64,000 nt of DNA from Thioclava marina (GCF_002020135.1 NZ_MPZS01000002.1:434001-498000); one strand, 5' to 3'; counted from the first letter of the stretch, positions 33,448 through 42,966 are shown. Notes: generated from the letters alone by a model not told the origin. Numbers and translations are program-made.

Positions 33448-35833
33448 GCCGCAGACCCGGAAGGACCTGCCGAAAACGGACCGCAAGACCGGTCTGAGCA
33501 CGGCGGAGGCAACGAAGCGGTTCGAGCGATACGGTCCCAATGCGCTCAAGAGTGAAGAAAAGACCCTGCTACAACGCATCGCGGGGTATTTCTGGGGCCC
33601 CATCCCCTGGTTGATCGAGCTTGCCGCAGGCCTGTCGCTCGTGCTGCGCGACTGGTCCGATTTCGGCGTGATCTTCGTGATGCTGCTGATCAACGCCGCC
33701 GTGGGGTTCAAAGAAGAGAGCAAGGCAAGTTCGGCCATCGCGGCGCTCAAGGCGCAGCTCGCGCCGAATGCCCGCGTGAAACGGGACCGGCAATGGCAGG
33801 AAATCGCCGCGCGCGAACTCGTGCCCGGCGATATCGTGCGCCTGTCGATCGGCCAGATCGTTCCGGCGGACCTGGACCTTTTCGAGGGCCAGTATCTCTC
33901 GGTCGACGAAGCGGCGCTGACCGGCGAGTCCCTGCCCGTCGACAAGTCGGTCGGCGACAAAGCCTTCTCGGGTTCGGTGATCAAGCTGGGCGAGATGACG
34001 GGCGAAGTGACCGCGACCGGAATGGAGACCTATTTCGGGCATACCGCGTCGCTTGTGCAGACCACGACCGGCAAGTCGCATTTCCAGAAGGCCGTGATGC
34101 AGATCGGCAATTTCCTGATCGCGGCTGCGCTGGTTCTTGTGGCGATGATCGTCATCGTCTCCTTCCAGCGGCACAATCCGCCGCTCGAGGTGATCCAGTT
34201 CGCCCTGATCCTGACGGTCGCTGCAATCCCTGTGGCCTTGCCGACCGTCTTGTCGGTGACGATGGCGGTGGGCGCGGAACGTCTGGCGCGGATGAAGGCA
34301 ATCGTTTCGCGGCTCGTGTCGATCGAAGAACTGGCCGGGGTGGATGTGCTGTGTTCGGACAAGACAGGCACGCTGACGCTCAATGAATTGACCGTCGAGA
34401 ACCCGCGTCCGGCAGAGGGTGTCGCGGTCGAGGATTTGCTGAGTGCGGCCGCGCTCGCCTGTGACCGCGATGCCCCCGATGCGATCGACACGGCGGTGCT
34501 TGCCGCGGCCGACAAGATTGCCCTGACAGCGATCGAAACCCTCGATTTCACACCCTTCGATCCCGTCAGCAAGCGCAGCGAGGCCGAGGTGGCACTCGAT
34601 GGAAAGCGATGGCGGGTCGCCAAAGGCGCGCCTCAGGTCATCGTCGAGCTCGCCGCGATGGACGCCCACTTGCGCGAAGCGGTGGAAGGCGACGTCGAGG
34701 CGCTGGCACAGCAGGGTTACCGAGCGCTCGGGGCCGCAAGAAAGCTTGCGGACGCGGACTGGGAGTTTCTTGGCCTGCTGCCGATCATCGACCCGCCGCG
34801 CCCAGATGCGGCAAGCACCATCGCAGAGGCGCGCGAGATGGGGATCGACGTCAAGATCATCACTGGCGATCATGAGGCGATCGCGCGCCAGATCGCGGGC
34901 AAGCTCGACCTCGGGCAAAAGATCTATCCCGCCGGCGAGTTGCTTGACGGAGACCCCGCGACGGTCGAGGCCAATGTCCGCGCCGCGGACGGGTTCGCCC
35001 GCGTTCTGCCCGAGCACAAATTCCGCATCGTCGAAGCGCTACAGGCCGGACACTCGATCGTCGCGATGACGGGGGACGGGGTGAATGACGCCCCTGCCCT
35101 GCGCAAGGCCGATGCAGGCATCGCCGTGAGCGGGGCGACCGATGCCGCCCGTGCTGCCGCCGATCTCGTGCTGACCGACAAGGGCCTGTCGATCATCACC
35201 ACCGCGATCGAGGAATCGCGCAGGATCTTCGCCCGGATGACAAGCTACGCCACCTTCCGCGTGGCCGAGACGATCCGGGTCCTGCTGTTCATGACGCTCA
35301 CCATTCTCGTCTTCGATTTCTACCCGGTCACCGCGATCATGATCGTCCTTCTGGCGGTGCTCAACGACTTCCCGATCATGATGATCGCCTATGATAATGT
35401 CTCGGTCTCGCCGCGCCCGGTGCGATGGGACATGCGGCGCGTGCTCACCGTCGCGGCCACCCTCGGCGTGACAGGGGTAATCGAGACCTTCTTGCTGTTC
35501 TGGTTCGTCGATGCCCATCTCGGCCTGCCCCGCGACCAGATCCAGACGATCATCTTCCTGAAGCTTCTCGTCTCGGGGCACATGACGCTGTTCGTCACGC
35601 GCCACCAAAGCTGGTTCTGGCGCAGGCCCTTCCCGGCGCTGCGGCTTTTTGCGACGACCGAGGCAACGCAACTTCTGGGCACGCTGATCGCGGTCTACGG
35701 GCTGTTCGTGACCCCGATCGGCTGGAGCGCCGCCTTGCTGGTCTGGCTCTATTGCCTTGCGTGGCTTCCGCTTGAAGGCGCGATGGCGCTCCTCGTGCGG
35801 GGGGTCTACGATCGCAAATTCGCCACCAGATGA
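33428..35833 (+). CDS. P-type ATPase, plasma-membrane proton-efflux (type IIIA) like
   Basis: An 801-residue ion pump started at the ATG at 33428. DEAALTGESLPVDK is the actuator loop, and VLCSDKTGTLTLNEL holds the phosphorylated D311. The KGAPQVI nucleotide-site motif, MTGDGVNDAPALRKADAG hinge and VSGATDAARAAADLVLTDKG segment follow. The short N-terminus, the VALPTVLSVTMAVGAERLA helix 4 and the overall length fit plant/fungal-type H+-ATPases, which also occur in bacteria. It would export protons at the cost of ATP under acid or low-energy stress. Cation specificity is an inference. Confidence 0.85.
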   Translation: MDQTVTEPQTRKDLPKTDRKTGLSTAEATKRFERYGPNALKSEEKTLLQRIAGYFWGPIPWLIELAAGLSLVLRDWSDFGVIFVMLLINAAVGFKEESKASSAIAALKAQLAPNARVKRDRQWQEIAARELVPGDIVRLSIGQIVPADLDLFEGQYLSVDEAALTGESLPVDKSVGDKAFSGSVIKLGEMTGEVTATGMETYFGHTASLVQTTTGKSHFQKAVMQIGNFLIAAALVLVAMIVIVSFQRHNPPLEVIQFALILTVAAIPVALPTVLSVTMAVGAERLARMKAIVSRLVSIEELAGVDVLCSDKTGTLTLNELTVENPRPAEGVAVEDLLSAAALACDRDAPDAIDTAVLAAADKIALTAIETLDFTPFDPVSKRSEAEVALDGKRWRVAKGAPQVIVELAAMDAHLREAVEGDVEALAQQGYRALGAARKLADADWEFLGLLPIIDPPRPDAASTIAEAREMGIDVKIITGDHEAIARQIAGKLDLGQKIYPAGELLDGDPATVEANVRAADGFARVLPEHKFRIVEALQAGHSIVAMTGDGVNDAPALRKADAGIAVSGATDAARAAADLVLTDKGLSIITTAIEESRRIFARMTSYATFRVAETIRVLLFMTLTILVFDFYPVTAIMIVLLAVLNDFPIMMIAYDNVSVSPRPVRWDMRRVLTVAATLGVTGVIETFLLFWFVDAHLGLPRDQIQTIIFLKLLVSGHMTLFVTRHQSWFWRRPFPALRLFATTEATQLLGTLIAVYGLFVTPIGWSAALLVWLYCLAWLPLEGAMALLVRGVYDRKFATR

Positions 35834-35969
35834 AACAGGCCCGGATCATCGGCCGGCTCGGGGGATGATCCAGGTTGCATCGAAACCTGAGCACATTCCG
35901 CGACTGTCTGCCCAGAACGCAACGCCTCAAGAGCGATCTGCGCTCTGAAACGGGCCGCGGGCGGGGCTG

Positions 35970-36389
35970 TCAGTGACGGGGCGCCTCGGGTACGAGCATC
36001 GGCTCCGTGAACCAGCCCTGCGCGCGCTCAGACGAGAGCTTCGGCTGCGTCTTGGTGATGTAGCTTTCGAGAAACGAGACGAGGGCTCTGCGCCAGCGTC
36101 TTTCGACCTCGACCTCCAAATCCATTGAAGCGCCGGAACGAACCTTGACGTCGACCGAGAAGTTCGAGGCGTCGAAGACGGCACGCTGGCCGAACAATTC
36201 CTGACGCAGGGCAGAGGTGAAAACATTTTCCGGCTGGCTCGGATCTGTGGAGCCGCTCAGGACCATCGGCGCCAGTTTCGCCTGCGCCGGAAGGCTGTCG
36301 GAAAAGCAAAGCTTGTATTTGGTTTTCACCGCGGTTCGGAAATCATCAATCACGACAAACAAATCAAGGCTAACGCGGCAAACATTCAT
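35970..36389 (-). CDS. Hypothetical protein, 139 residues
   Basis: Started at the ATG at 36389 because AAGGAG lies 9 bp upstream on that strand; the reading further upstream has no conserved look. The protein is soluble and mixed alpha/beta: MNVCRVSLDLFVVIDDF, a central FTSALRQELFGQRAVFDASN and a basic ERRWRRALVSFLESYITKT helix. I do not recognise the family. It has no signal peptide or membrane segment. It is convergent to the P-type ATPase and isolated from other genes. Confidence 0.5.
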   Translation of the reverse strand: MNVCRVSLDLFVVIDDFRTAVKTKYKLCFSDSLPAQAKLAPMVLSGSTDPSQPENVFTSALRQELFGQRAVFDASNFSVDVKVRSGASMDLEVEVERRWRRALVSFLESYITKTQPKLSSERAQGWFTEPMLVPEAPRH

Positions 36390-37041
36390 GATCGAGAGCT
36401 CCTTCAAGTTCGCGCCGCCCGGCATCCGGGCGTGATCGCTCGTGGAATAGGGTGGATCACACGGGCTGATGGCAATGTTGTGTCTTCTTTTGGACAAGAA
36501 TAGCACCGCTGTTGGATAGATCGTGAGCACGCTTTCGCAGCGAGACATCCGGCACGACTTTTCCATCCAACTCAATCGGGCCTAACTCCACTCTTGCACA
36601 ATTGACAATCTTGACTGCGGCCCGCCAGCAACCGAGCCGCAGTTTCCGGATAGTACACGAAACGAAGCCATTCGTGCGTTGAAATATCCAGAACGCGTCC
36701 AATGACGGGGACCGGGTGGACACCAGCGCTAGCGCTGCGTCGAGATCAAGCCGCGTCGCGTGACGCCGCAAGGCTAATGGCCGCTGGCAGGCCGCTTCGA
36801 CAGCGACCTTGGCGAAACCCGAGATTGCAGAGCAATCGTGACCCGCTTTACCGCATTCAGGGGGGTCGCTTACGAATACCCCGGGAGGACGCCCCCGCAG
36901 TGAAAGAGGGACTGCCTCACCATGCGCGAAAGGCGAAGCTCCCGCCGAGTTGACGGGAGCGCCTGCCCCGCCCTTGCACCCTGACTTACCATCGGGCGCA
37001 AGAGTACGAGGCCAAATTCTGATTTCGGGACGCGGAGGCCC
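36390..37041. other. Region without a convincing gene, possibly decayed
   Basis: About 650 bp between two minus-strand genes. The longest frame (36457-36771, minus) contains an orderly stretch VELGPIELDGKVVPDVSLRK, but its start and flanks look random, and a frame on the other strand (36702-36953) has no family resemblance either. Base composition is less GC-rich at 36430-36700 than in the neighbours. It could be the remnant of a gene or insertion, or a regulatory region. Confidence 0.3.
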
Positions 37042-37197
37042 TTACATCGGGTTTTCGATATGGGCAGTCATGTTGGGCACGTTGTCCGCACCAGCAACCG
37101 CCGCAGCTTCTTGCGTCTGGTCGCATGCCGCCAGCGCGCCCAGCGCGAAGGATACGAACAGCGCCAGCATTGCCTTGTTCGTGATCGTTTTTTTCAT
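37042..37197 (-). CDS. Small lipoprotein, 51 residues
   Basis: This short gene reads from an ATG at 37197 (AAGGAGATGACAC directly upstream) to a TAA at 37042. The product begins MKKTITNKAMLALFVSFALG and has a lipobox LAAC, so the mature lipoprotein starts at Cys25 and has only 27 residues (DQTQEAAAVAGADNVPNM and a short tail). Basic n-region, hydrophobic core and lipobox are textbook. The residue after Cys is Asp, which in enterobacteria signals retention in the inner membrane. Its role is unknown; small lipoproteins of the entericidin type are of similar size. An inverted repeat lies 44 bp upstream. Confidence 0.75.
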   Translation of the reverse strand: MKKTITNKAMLALFVSFALGALAACDQTQEAAAVAGADNVPNMTAHIENPM

Positions 37198-37240
37198 GTG
37201 TCATCTCCTTATGCGGGGGCAATCTCTTCCGTGCCCCAAA

Positions 37241-37258
37241 GTGAACCATATCGTTCAC
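37241..37258. promoter_or_regulatory. Inverted repeat GTGAAC-N6-GTTCAC, putative operator
   Basis: A perfect 6-bp repeat with a 6-bp spacer, the shape of many TetR-family operators. It lies 44-61 bp upstream of the small lipoprotein start on the minus strand and about 370 bp before the efflux operon. No TetR gene is adjacent. Confidence 0.45.
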
Positions 37259-37493
37259 AAGCTTGCTTCGCACTTTGACTTCGATCAACAGGTTTTTGTG
37301 ATGTGTGAGGGATTTATCGTATTTTCTGCGAAGTGCCGACTATAGGCAAAAGGTCGAAAACCGGGAACTGCAAAGGCGGAAATCTGCATTTACCCTCTTT
37401 GCACTGTAAAGATATGGTGGCGCATCAGAAACGCTCCGGCAAACATGGACGATCGTGATGCCTGCGCATGGCCGTTATGCCGTCTCGCTCTCG

Positions 37494-37523
37494 TTGACTT
37501 CAATAATTCGCTACTGCTATGCC
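37494..37523 (+). promoter_or_regulatory. Possible sigma-70 promoter of the efflux operon
   Basis: TTGACT (37494-37499) and TATGCC (37518-37523) are separated by 18 bp, about 105 bp before the HlyD-type gene. The -35 is good and the -10 is weak. The surrounding 37198-37627 region has no other gene. Confidence 0.3.
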
Positions 37524-37627
37524 AAAGGCATATGCTTCGCCGCAGCGCAGAAAAGCGCTGCCCTGCAGGATGACCGCCCGGCGACCCTTCGCCCGGTTGC
37601 GCCCCGCGAGAACTGGAGACAGAGCCC

Positions 37628-38611
37628 ATGCGATGGAAACCTGTATATCTCATCCTCGCGGCCATACTGGTGATCGCAGGGGGCGGATATTACTACTGGC
37701 TGGAAACGAAGACCCCTGCCCTGCCCGCAGGCTTTGCGATGAGCAATGGGCGCATCGAGGCCGAGCGTATCGATGTTTCCGCCAAGATGGCGGGCCGGAT
37801 TTCCGAAGTTCTCGTCTCTGAAGGGGATTGGGTGAAGGCGGGAGAGACAGTCGCCCGGATGGATTCCGCGGAGATCGATGCCCAGCTCCGCGCCGCCGAG
37901 GCCGCCGTGCTTCAGGCCCAACAACAGAAGATCCAGGCAGAGGCCCTGTCGAGGCAGCGCCTCTCCGAAGAGCAGTATGTCCAGAGCGAATTCGACCGCA
38001 CGGCGAAGCTGGCCGCGAACGGCCACGCGACACAGGAGCAGCTCGATACCGTGCGCAACTCCCTGACCACCGCGCAGGCTGCGGTCGCCTCGGCTGCTGC
38101 GGGAATCGATCTCGCCAGCGCAACGATCGCAGCTGCGAATGCCTCGGTCGAGCAACTCAAGAGCGTCCAGTCCGACATGGAGCTCAAGGCACCCCATGAC
38201 GGGCGCGTGCAATATATCCTGATCAAGAGCGGCGAGATCGTCGCCGCGGGTGGCACTGTCGTGACGCTCACCGATCTGACCGATATCTACATGACGATCT
38301 TTTTGCCCGCGGCCGATGCCGGGCGGCTGTCGATCGGGGCGCAAGCACGGCTGATCCTCGATCCGATCCCCGAATACGTCATCCCCGCAACGGTGACTTT
38401 CGTCGCCAGCACAGCGCAATTCACACCGAAATCGGTCGAGACTTCGGATGAACGCGAACAGCTGATGTTCCGCGTAAAACTGTCGATCTCCCCCGAGCTG
38501 CTGGCAAAATATCAGCAACAGGCGAAGGCGGGCGTGGCCGGGATCGGCTATGTGCGTGTGAATGACAGCGCGCAGTGGCCCGAGACGCTTCAGGTGAAGC
38601 TGCCACAATGA
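37628..38611 (+). CDS. HlyD-type membrane fusion protein (YhiI-like)
   Basis: A 327-residue periplasmic adaptor. A single N-terminal membrane anchor (PVYLILAAILVIAGGGYYYW) is followed by the lipoyl half-motif RIEAERIDVSAKMAGRISEV, then a coiled-coil hairpin of about 120 residues rich in A, Q and E, and the second lipoyl half LKAPHDGRVQYILIKSGEIV. Such proteins bridge an inner-membrane pump and an outer-membrane channel. The stop overlaps the next ATG (ATGA), so it is coupled to the RbbA-like ABC protein. The arrangement matches E. coli yhiI-rbbA-yhhJ. Confidence 0.88.
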   Translation: MRWKPVYLILAAILVIAGGGYYYWLETKTPALPAGFAMSNGRIEAERIDVSAKMAGRISEVLVSEGDWVKAGETVARMDSAEIDAQLRAAEAAVLQAQQQKIQAEALSRQRLSEEQYVQSEFDRTAKLAANGHATQEQLDTVRNSLTTAQAAVASAAAGIDLASATIAAANASVEQLKSVQSDMELKAPHDGRVQYILIKSGEIVAAGGTVVTLTDLTDIYMTIFLPAADAGRLSIGAQARLILDPIPEYVIPATVTFVASTAQFTPKSVETSDEREQLMFRVKLSISPELLAKYQQQAKAGVAGIGYVRVNDSAQWPETLQVKLPQ

Positions 38612-41334
38612 CGCGCGCTCTGGTCGCAAGCCTGTCGGGCATCACCCACCGCTACGGCACCACTTGCGCGCTGGACAATGTAAGCCTTGATATTCCGGCG
38701 GGTTGCATGGCTGGGCTGATCGGGCCGGACGGGGTGGGTAAATCCTCGCTGCTGGCACTGGTCGCCGGGGTCCGCAAGCTGCAGACAGGCGAGGCAACGG
38801 TGCTGGGCGGCGATATTCGCGACCACGCCCATTTGCGGAGCTGCAATCACCGCATCGCCTACATGCCACAAGGTCTGGGGCGCAATCTCTACCCGACGCT
38901 GAGCGTGCGCGAGAACCTCGATTTCTTTGGCCGCCTCTTCGGGCAACCCGAAGACGAACGGCGCGCACGCATCGACGATCTGTTGCGGTCGACGGGCCTC
39001 GACCCGTTTCCCGACCGGGCCGCGGGTAAGCTCTCGGGCGGGATGAAGCAAAAGCTTTCGCTTTGCTCTGCACTGATCCACGATCCCGACCTGATGATCC
39101 TCGACGAGCCGACCACTGGCGTCGATCCTCTCTCACGCCAGCAATTCTGGGAACTCATCGAACGCATCCGCAGCGTGCGCCCCACGATGAGCGTGATCGT
39201 CGCCACAGCCTACATGGACGAGGCAGAGCGTTTCGACTGGCTCGCGGCGATGTCGAACGGTCAGGTTATCGCCACCGGAGCACCCGCAGAGATCCGCGCA
39301 CAGGCTGGCGAAGCTACGCTGGAGCAGGCTTTCATCAAGCTTCTGCCCGAAGCCGAACGCGCAGGCCATCACGAGGTGATCGTGCCCCCACGCACGCTCA
39401 CCGACGGCCCGCCCGCAATCGAGGCGCAGGGCCTCACATGCCGCTTCGGAGACTTCACCGCCGTCGATCATGTGGATTTCAAGATCGAGCGCGGCGAGAT
39501 CTTCGGCTTCCTTGGTTCGAATGGATGCGGCAAGACCACGACCATGAAGATGCTCACCGGCCTTCAGCCGAGCAGCGAAGGCAAGGCGCTGCTCTTTGGC
39601 GAAGAGCTGAATACCGGCGACATGGCGACACGGCGACGTGTTGGTTACATGTCGCAATCCTTCTCGCTCTACACAGAGCTCAGTGTCCGCAGGAACCTCG
39701 AACTTCACGCCGAGCTTTACCAGCTGCCCGTGGAAACCCGCGCCCAGCGGGTTCGCGACATGCTCGAGACTTTCGACCTCTCGGAAGAGGCCGAGAAGAG
39801 CCCCGATGGTCTGCCGCTGGGCATGCGCCAACGCCTTCAACTCGCCGTGGCGCTGATCCATTCGCCAGAGGTGCTCATCCTCGACGAGCCGACATCGGGC
39901 GTCGATCCGGTGGCACGCGACAGTTTCTGGCAATACCTGATCGACCTGTCGCGCAATCACGGCGTCACGATCTTTGTCTCGACGCATTTCATGAATGAGG
40001 CGGAACGCTGTGACCGGATCTCGCTGATGCATGCGGGGCGGGTTCTGGCGGTGGGCTCCCCGAAGGATCTGGCGCGGAGCAAGGGCACGGACAATCTGGA
40101 AGACGCCTTCGTCAGCTATCTGCGCGAGGCCGATACGAGCTCAGATCACGCGCCCCAGCCCCCCGCCTTCCATGCCGACACCCAAAGCGCCGCGCCGCGC
40201 AATCGCATCTTCGACCCTGCCCGGCTATGGGCCTTTACGCGGCGCGAAAGCCTCGAACTGCTGCGCGACAAGATCCGCTTGAGCTTCGCGTTTTTCGGCC
40301 CGCTTATCCTGATGCTGACCTTCGGATATGGCATTTCCTTCGATGTTCAGGACCTGCCCTACGCAGTGTTCGATCAGGACCAGAGCGCCGAGAGCCGCGA
40401 GCTGATGGAAAGTTTCTCCGGCTCGCGCTGGTTTTCCGAACAGCCCCCTGCGACCAGCGCCAGCAATCTGAACGCCCGCCTGAAGAACGCGGAGGTCGTC
40501 ATCGGCATCGAGATCCCGCCCGATTTCGGCAAAGACCTTTTGCAGGGCGAAGATCCCGAGGTGCGCGTCCTGATCGATGGCGCGATGCCCTTCCGTGCCG
40601 AAACCGCGCGCGGCTATCTCTCGGGCCTTGCGGCCTCTTACATGTCAGATCAAATCGAGCGCACTTATGGACGCGTGATTGACACATCGGCCGCCAGCAT
40701 CGAGACCCGGTTTCGCTACAACCAGTCCTTCGAAAGCGTCTATGCGATGATCCCCTCGGTGATCATGCTGATGCTGATCCTGATCCCCTCGATGATGTCG
40801 GCGATGGGGGTGGTGCGCGAAAAAGAGACCGGCTCGATCGCCAATTTCCGCTCCACCCCGGTGACACGGACCGAATTCATTCTGGGCAAGCAACTCCCCT
40901 ATGTCGTGATCGCGCTGCTCAGTTTCGTCACGCTGATGATGATGGCTTATGGCGTATTCGGCGTGACGCCCAAGGGCTCTGTCGGCACCCTCCTGCTCGG
41001 GACGTTGCTCTACGTCATGGCGGCGACGGGCTTTGGCGTGCTGATCTCCGCTTTCACGCGCACGCAGGTGGCCGCGACCTTCGCCGCAGCCGTGATCTCA
41101 ATCATTCCTGCGGTCAACTTCTCGGGGTTGTTGGTGCCCGTCTCGTCGCTTTCGGGCAGCGGGAGACTCATCGGTCTCGCCTTCCCGTCTGCCTGGTATC
41201 AACAGATCAGCGTCGGCACGTTCACCAAGGCCCTGGGCTTCGCTGAGCTATGGCAGAACCTCCTCATGCTGGCGGGGTTCGCGCTGTTCTTCGTCGCCGT
41301 GGCGATCCTGGCCCTTCGAAAGCAGGAGCGCTGA
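38608..41334 (+). CDS. RbbA-like ABC protein: two ATPase domains fused to a permease
   Basis: A 908-residue protein started at the ATG at 38608. Nucleotide-binding domain 1 (about 5-235) has GPDGVGKSSLLALVAG and LSGGMKQKLSLCSALIHDPD. Domain 2 (about 275-510) has GSNGCGKTTTMKMLTG, a degenerate signature LPLGMRQRLQLAVALI and Walker B VLILDEPTSGVDP. Residues from about 545 form an ABC-2 membrane domain with six helices and a large external loop. E. coli RbbA has this same layout and has been linked to ribosomes, but the genetic context suggests drug or metabolite efflux. It works with the following permease and preceding adaptor. Confidence 0.88.
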   Translation: MTRALVASLSGITHRYGTTCALDNVSLDIPAGCMAGLIGPDGVGKSSLLALVAGVRKLQTGEATVLGGDIRDHAHLRSCNHRIAYMPQGLGRNLYPTLSVRENLDFFGRLFGQPEDERRARIDDLLRSTGLDPFPDRAAGKLSGGMKQKLSLCSALIHDPDLMILDEPTTGVDPLSRQQFWELIERIRSVRPTMSVIVATAYMDEAERFDWLAAMSNGQVIATGAPAEIRAQAGEATLEQAFIKLLPEAERAGHHEVIVPPRTLTDGPPAIEAQGLTCRFGDFTAVDHVDFKIERGEIFGFLGSNGCGKTTTMKMLTGLQPSSEGKALLFGEELNTGDMATRRRVGYMSQSFSLYTELSVRRNLELHAELYQLPVETRAQRVRDMLETFDLSEEAEKSPDGLPLGMRQRLQLAVALIHSPEVLILDEPTSGVDPVARDSFWQYLIDLSRNHGVTIFVSTHFMNEAERCDRISLMHAGRVLAVGSPKDLARSKGTDNLEDAFVSYLREADTSSDHAPQPPAFHADTQSAAPRNRIFDPARLWAFTRRESLELLRDKIRLSFAFFGPLILMLTFGYGISFDVQDLPYAVFDQDQSAESRELMESFSGSRWFSEQPPATSASNLNARLKNAEVVIGIEIPPDFGKDLLQGEDPEVRVLIDGAMPFRAETARGYLSGLAASYMSDQIERTYGRVIDTSAASIETRFRYNQSFESVYAMIPSVIMLMLILIPSMMSAMGVVREKETGSIANFRSTPVTRTEFILGKQLPYVVIALLSFVTLMMMAYGVFGVTPKGSVGTLLLGTLLYVMAATGFGVLISAFTRTQVAATFAAAVISIIPAVNFSGLLVPVSSLSGSGRLIGLAFPSAWYQQISVGTFTKALGFAELWQNLLMLAGFALFFVAVAILALRKQER

Positions 41335-41335
41335 G

Positions 41336-42463
41336 ATGAAAACTTGGCTCAGCAATGTCTTCCGGCTCGGTCTGAAAGAGCTCAGCAGCCTGCGCGCTGA
41401 CCCCGTGCTGATCGTGCTGATCGTCTATATCTTCAGCTTCGCGGTCTACTCGGTGGCGACGGGCGCCAAACTCGAAGTGCTCAATGCCTCGGTCGCCTAT
41501 GTCGATCAGGACCGCTCCGCCCTTAGCGGACGTATCCTGAGCGCGATCCTTCCCCCGGAATTCAATCCGCCAGAAGAGATATCGGCCAATCAGGTCCAAG
41601 AGGTGATGGATCGCGGAAAATATGTCTTCGTCCTGACAATTCCGCCCCATTTCGAAGCCGATGTTCTGGCCGGATACCAGCCGGAAATCCTGCTCGATGT
41701 CGATGCCACGGCAATGGTGCAGGCGGGCAATGGCTCGGTCTTCCTGCAAGAGATCATCCTCGCAGAGGTCACGAAATTCGTCTCCGGCGATGACAGCACC
41801 AGCGCGCTTACCATCAATCTTGTGGTGCGCACCTTGTTCAATCCCAACCGCAACACGGTCTGGTTTTCCTCGGTGATGCAGGTCATCAACAATATCACCA
41901 TCCTGTCGGTTCTCCTGACCGGCGCCGCGCTGATCCGCGAGCGCGAGCATGGCACGATCGAGCATCTTCTGGTCATGCCCGTCACGCCCTCAGAGATCAT
42001 GGTCGCCAAGATCTGGGCCAACGGCCTTGCGATCATTGTCGCGGCGATCCTGTCGATCTTTCTGGTGGTGCAGCTGCTTTTGGGCGTGCCGGTTGCGGGC
42101 TCGATCCCGCTCTTCATTCTGGGGGCGGCGCTCTATCTCGTGTCGGTCACGGGGCTGGGCATCCTACTGGCGACCTTTACCACGTCGATGCCCCAGTTCG
42201 GACTTCTGGCCTTGCCCGTTCTGGTCGTAATGAACCTCCTGTCCGGCAGCACGACGCCGATGGAATCGATGCCGGTCTGGTTGCAGAACGTGATGCAGAT
42301 ATCCCCCTCGACCCATTTCGTCGCGTTCTCGCAGGCAATCCTCTATCGCGGCGCAGGGCTTTCGATCGTCTGGCCCAACATGGTGATCATGTCAGTACTG
42401 AGCGCGGCGTTCTTCGTGGTGGCGATCAAGAGGTTTCGTCGGACCATGGCCGCCGCGCATTGA
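41336..42463 (+). CDS. ABC-2 type permease (YhhJ-like)
   Basis: A 375-residue membrane protein starting 1 bp after the RbbA-like stop. One N-terminal helix (PVLIVLIVYIFSFAVYSVAT) precedes a large periplasmic domain, and five helices follow near the C-terminus. LIREREHGTIEHLLVMPVTP is the family signature of ABC-2 exporters, and LLSGSTTPMESMPVWLQNVM follows. It completes the three-gene efflux operon as the second transmembrane half. Confidence 0.88.
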   Translation: MKTWLSNVFRLGLKELSSLRADPVLIVLIVYIFSFAVYSVATGAKLEVLNASVAYVDQDRSALSGRILSAILPPEFNPPEEISANQVQEVMDRGKYVFVLTIPPHFEADVLAGYQPEILLDVDATAMVQAGNGSVFLQEIILAEVTKFVSGDDSTSALTINLVVRTLFNPNRNTVWFSSVMQVINNITILSVLLTGAALIREREHGTIEHLLVMPVTPSEIMVAKIWANGLAIIVAAILSIFLVVQLLLGVPVAGSIPLFILGAALYLVSVTGLGILLATFTTSMPQFGLLALPVLVVMNLLSGSTTPMESMPVWLQNVMQISPSTHFVAFSQAILYRGAGLSIVWPNMVIMSVLSAAFFVVAIKRFRRTMAAAH

Positions 42464-42768
42464 ACCGGATCGAATTGGAGCAAGGGCGGCCCGTCGCGCT
42501 GTCCGGTCGCAAGCCGCCTGTCTTTCGTTTCGAATACTGAACCACCGGGAGGATGACCAAGGTCTGTGTCATCGTGGCGCTCTCGTGAGAGCGTTCCCCG
42601 CGGCGCCCTGTGCCATGCCCGCAAGTCGGTTCGAGCCGGGGCGATACCGCGTGTGAGAAAGGCGTGAGGGACACGCGCGATCCAGCAAGGCAGCAGCGAG
42701 TTCCAATACAGCGGCCACATATCGTGACGCTGCTCATTCCAACCACGCATGCACCCCGAGCGGAGTCG
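42464..42768. other. Intergenic region, 305 bp, no gene seen
   Basis: It holds a palindrome CGCTCTCGTGAGAGCG-like (42578-42593) about 115 bp after the permease stop, without a T-run. Frames crossing it have no recognisable product. Confidence 0.35.
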
Positions 42769-42966
42769 TCAGTGCGTCTCGAACTCCCGACAATCTTCCA
42801 AAGATATCTTCAGGTAGCCCGACACATAGGTCCGGTAGGCGATCTCGGGTACACCTCGATAGAGAACGGTCTCCCCGTCACGAAAGTGAATCGACATCGC
42901 CCCGTTCTTCCACTCCACACATTTTATGGTGCGATCGTGAGGCGTAAAAAAAGTACTTGGCGTCAT
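42769..42966 (-). CDS. KTSC-like small protein
   Basis: A 65-residue protein. The core CVEWKNGAMSIHFRDGETVL followed by YRGVPEIAYRTYVSGYLKIS resembles the KTSC domain (strand, short strand, Y-x-y-x-gVP, helix). KTSC proteins are tiny, of unknown function, and sometimes linked to lysyl-tRNA synthetase or RNA-binding proteins. The usual K-T-S-C motif itself is not intact at the C-terminus (LKISLEDCREF), so this is a divergent member or a similar fold. It stands alone between the efflux operon and the EPS region. Confidence 0.55.
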   Translation of the reverse strand: MTPSTFFTPHDRTIKCVEWKNGAMSIHFRDGETVLYRGVPEIAYRTYVSGYLKISLEDCREFETH

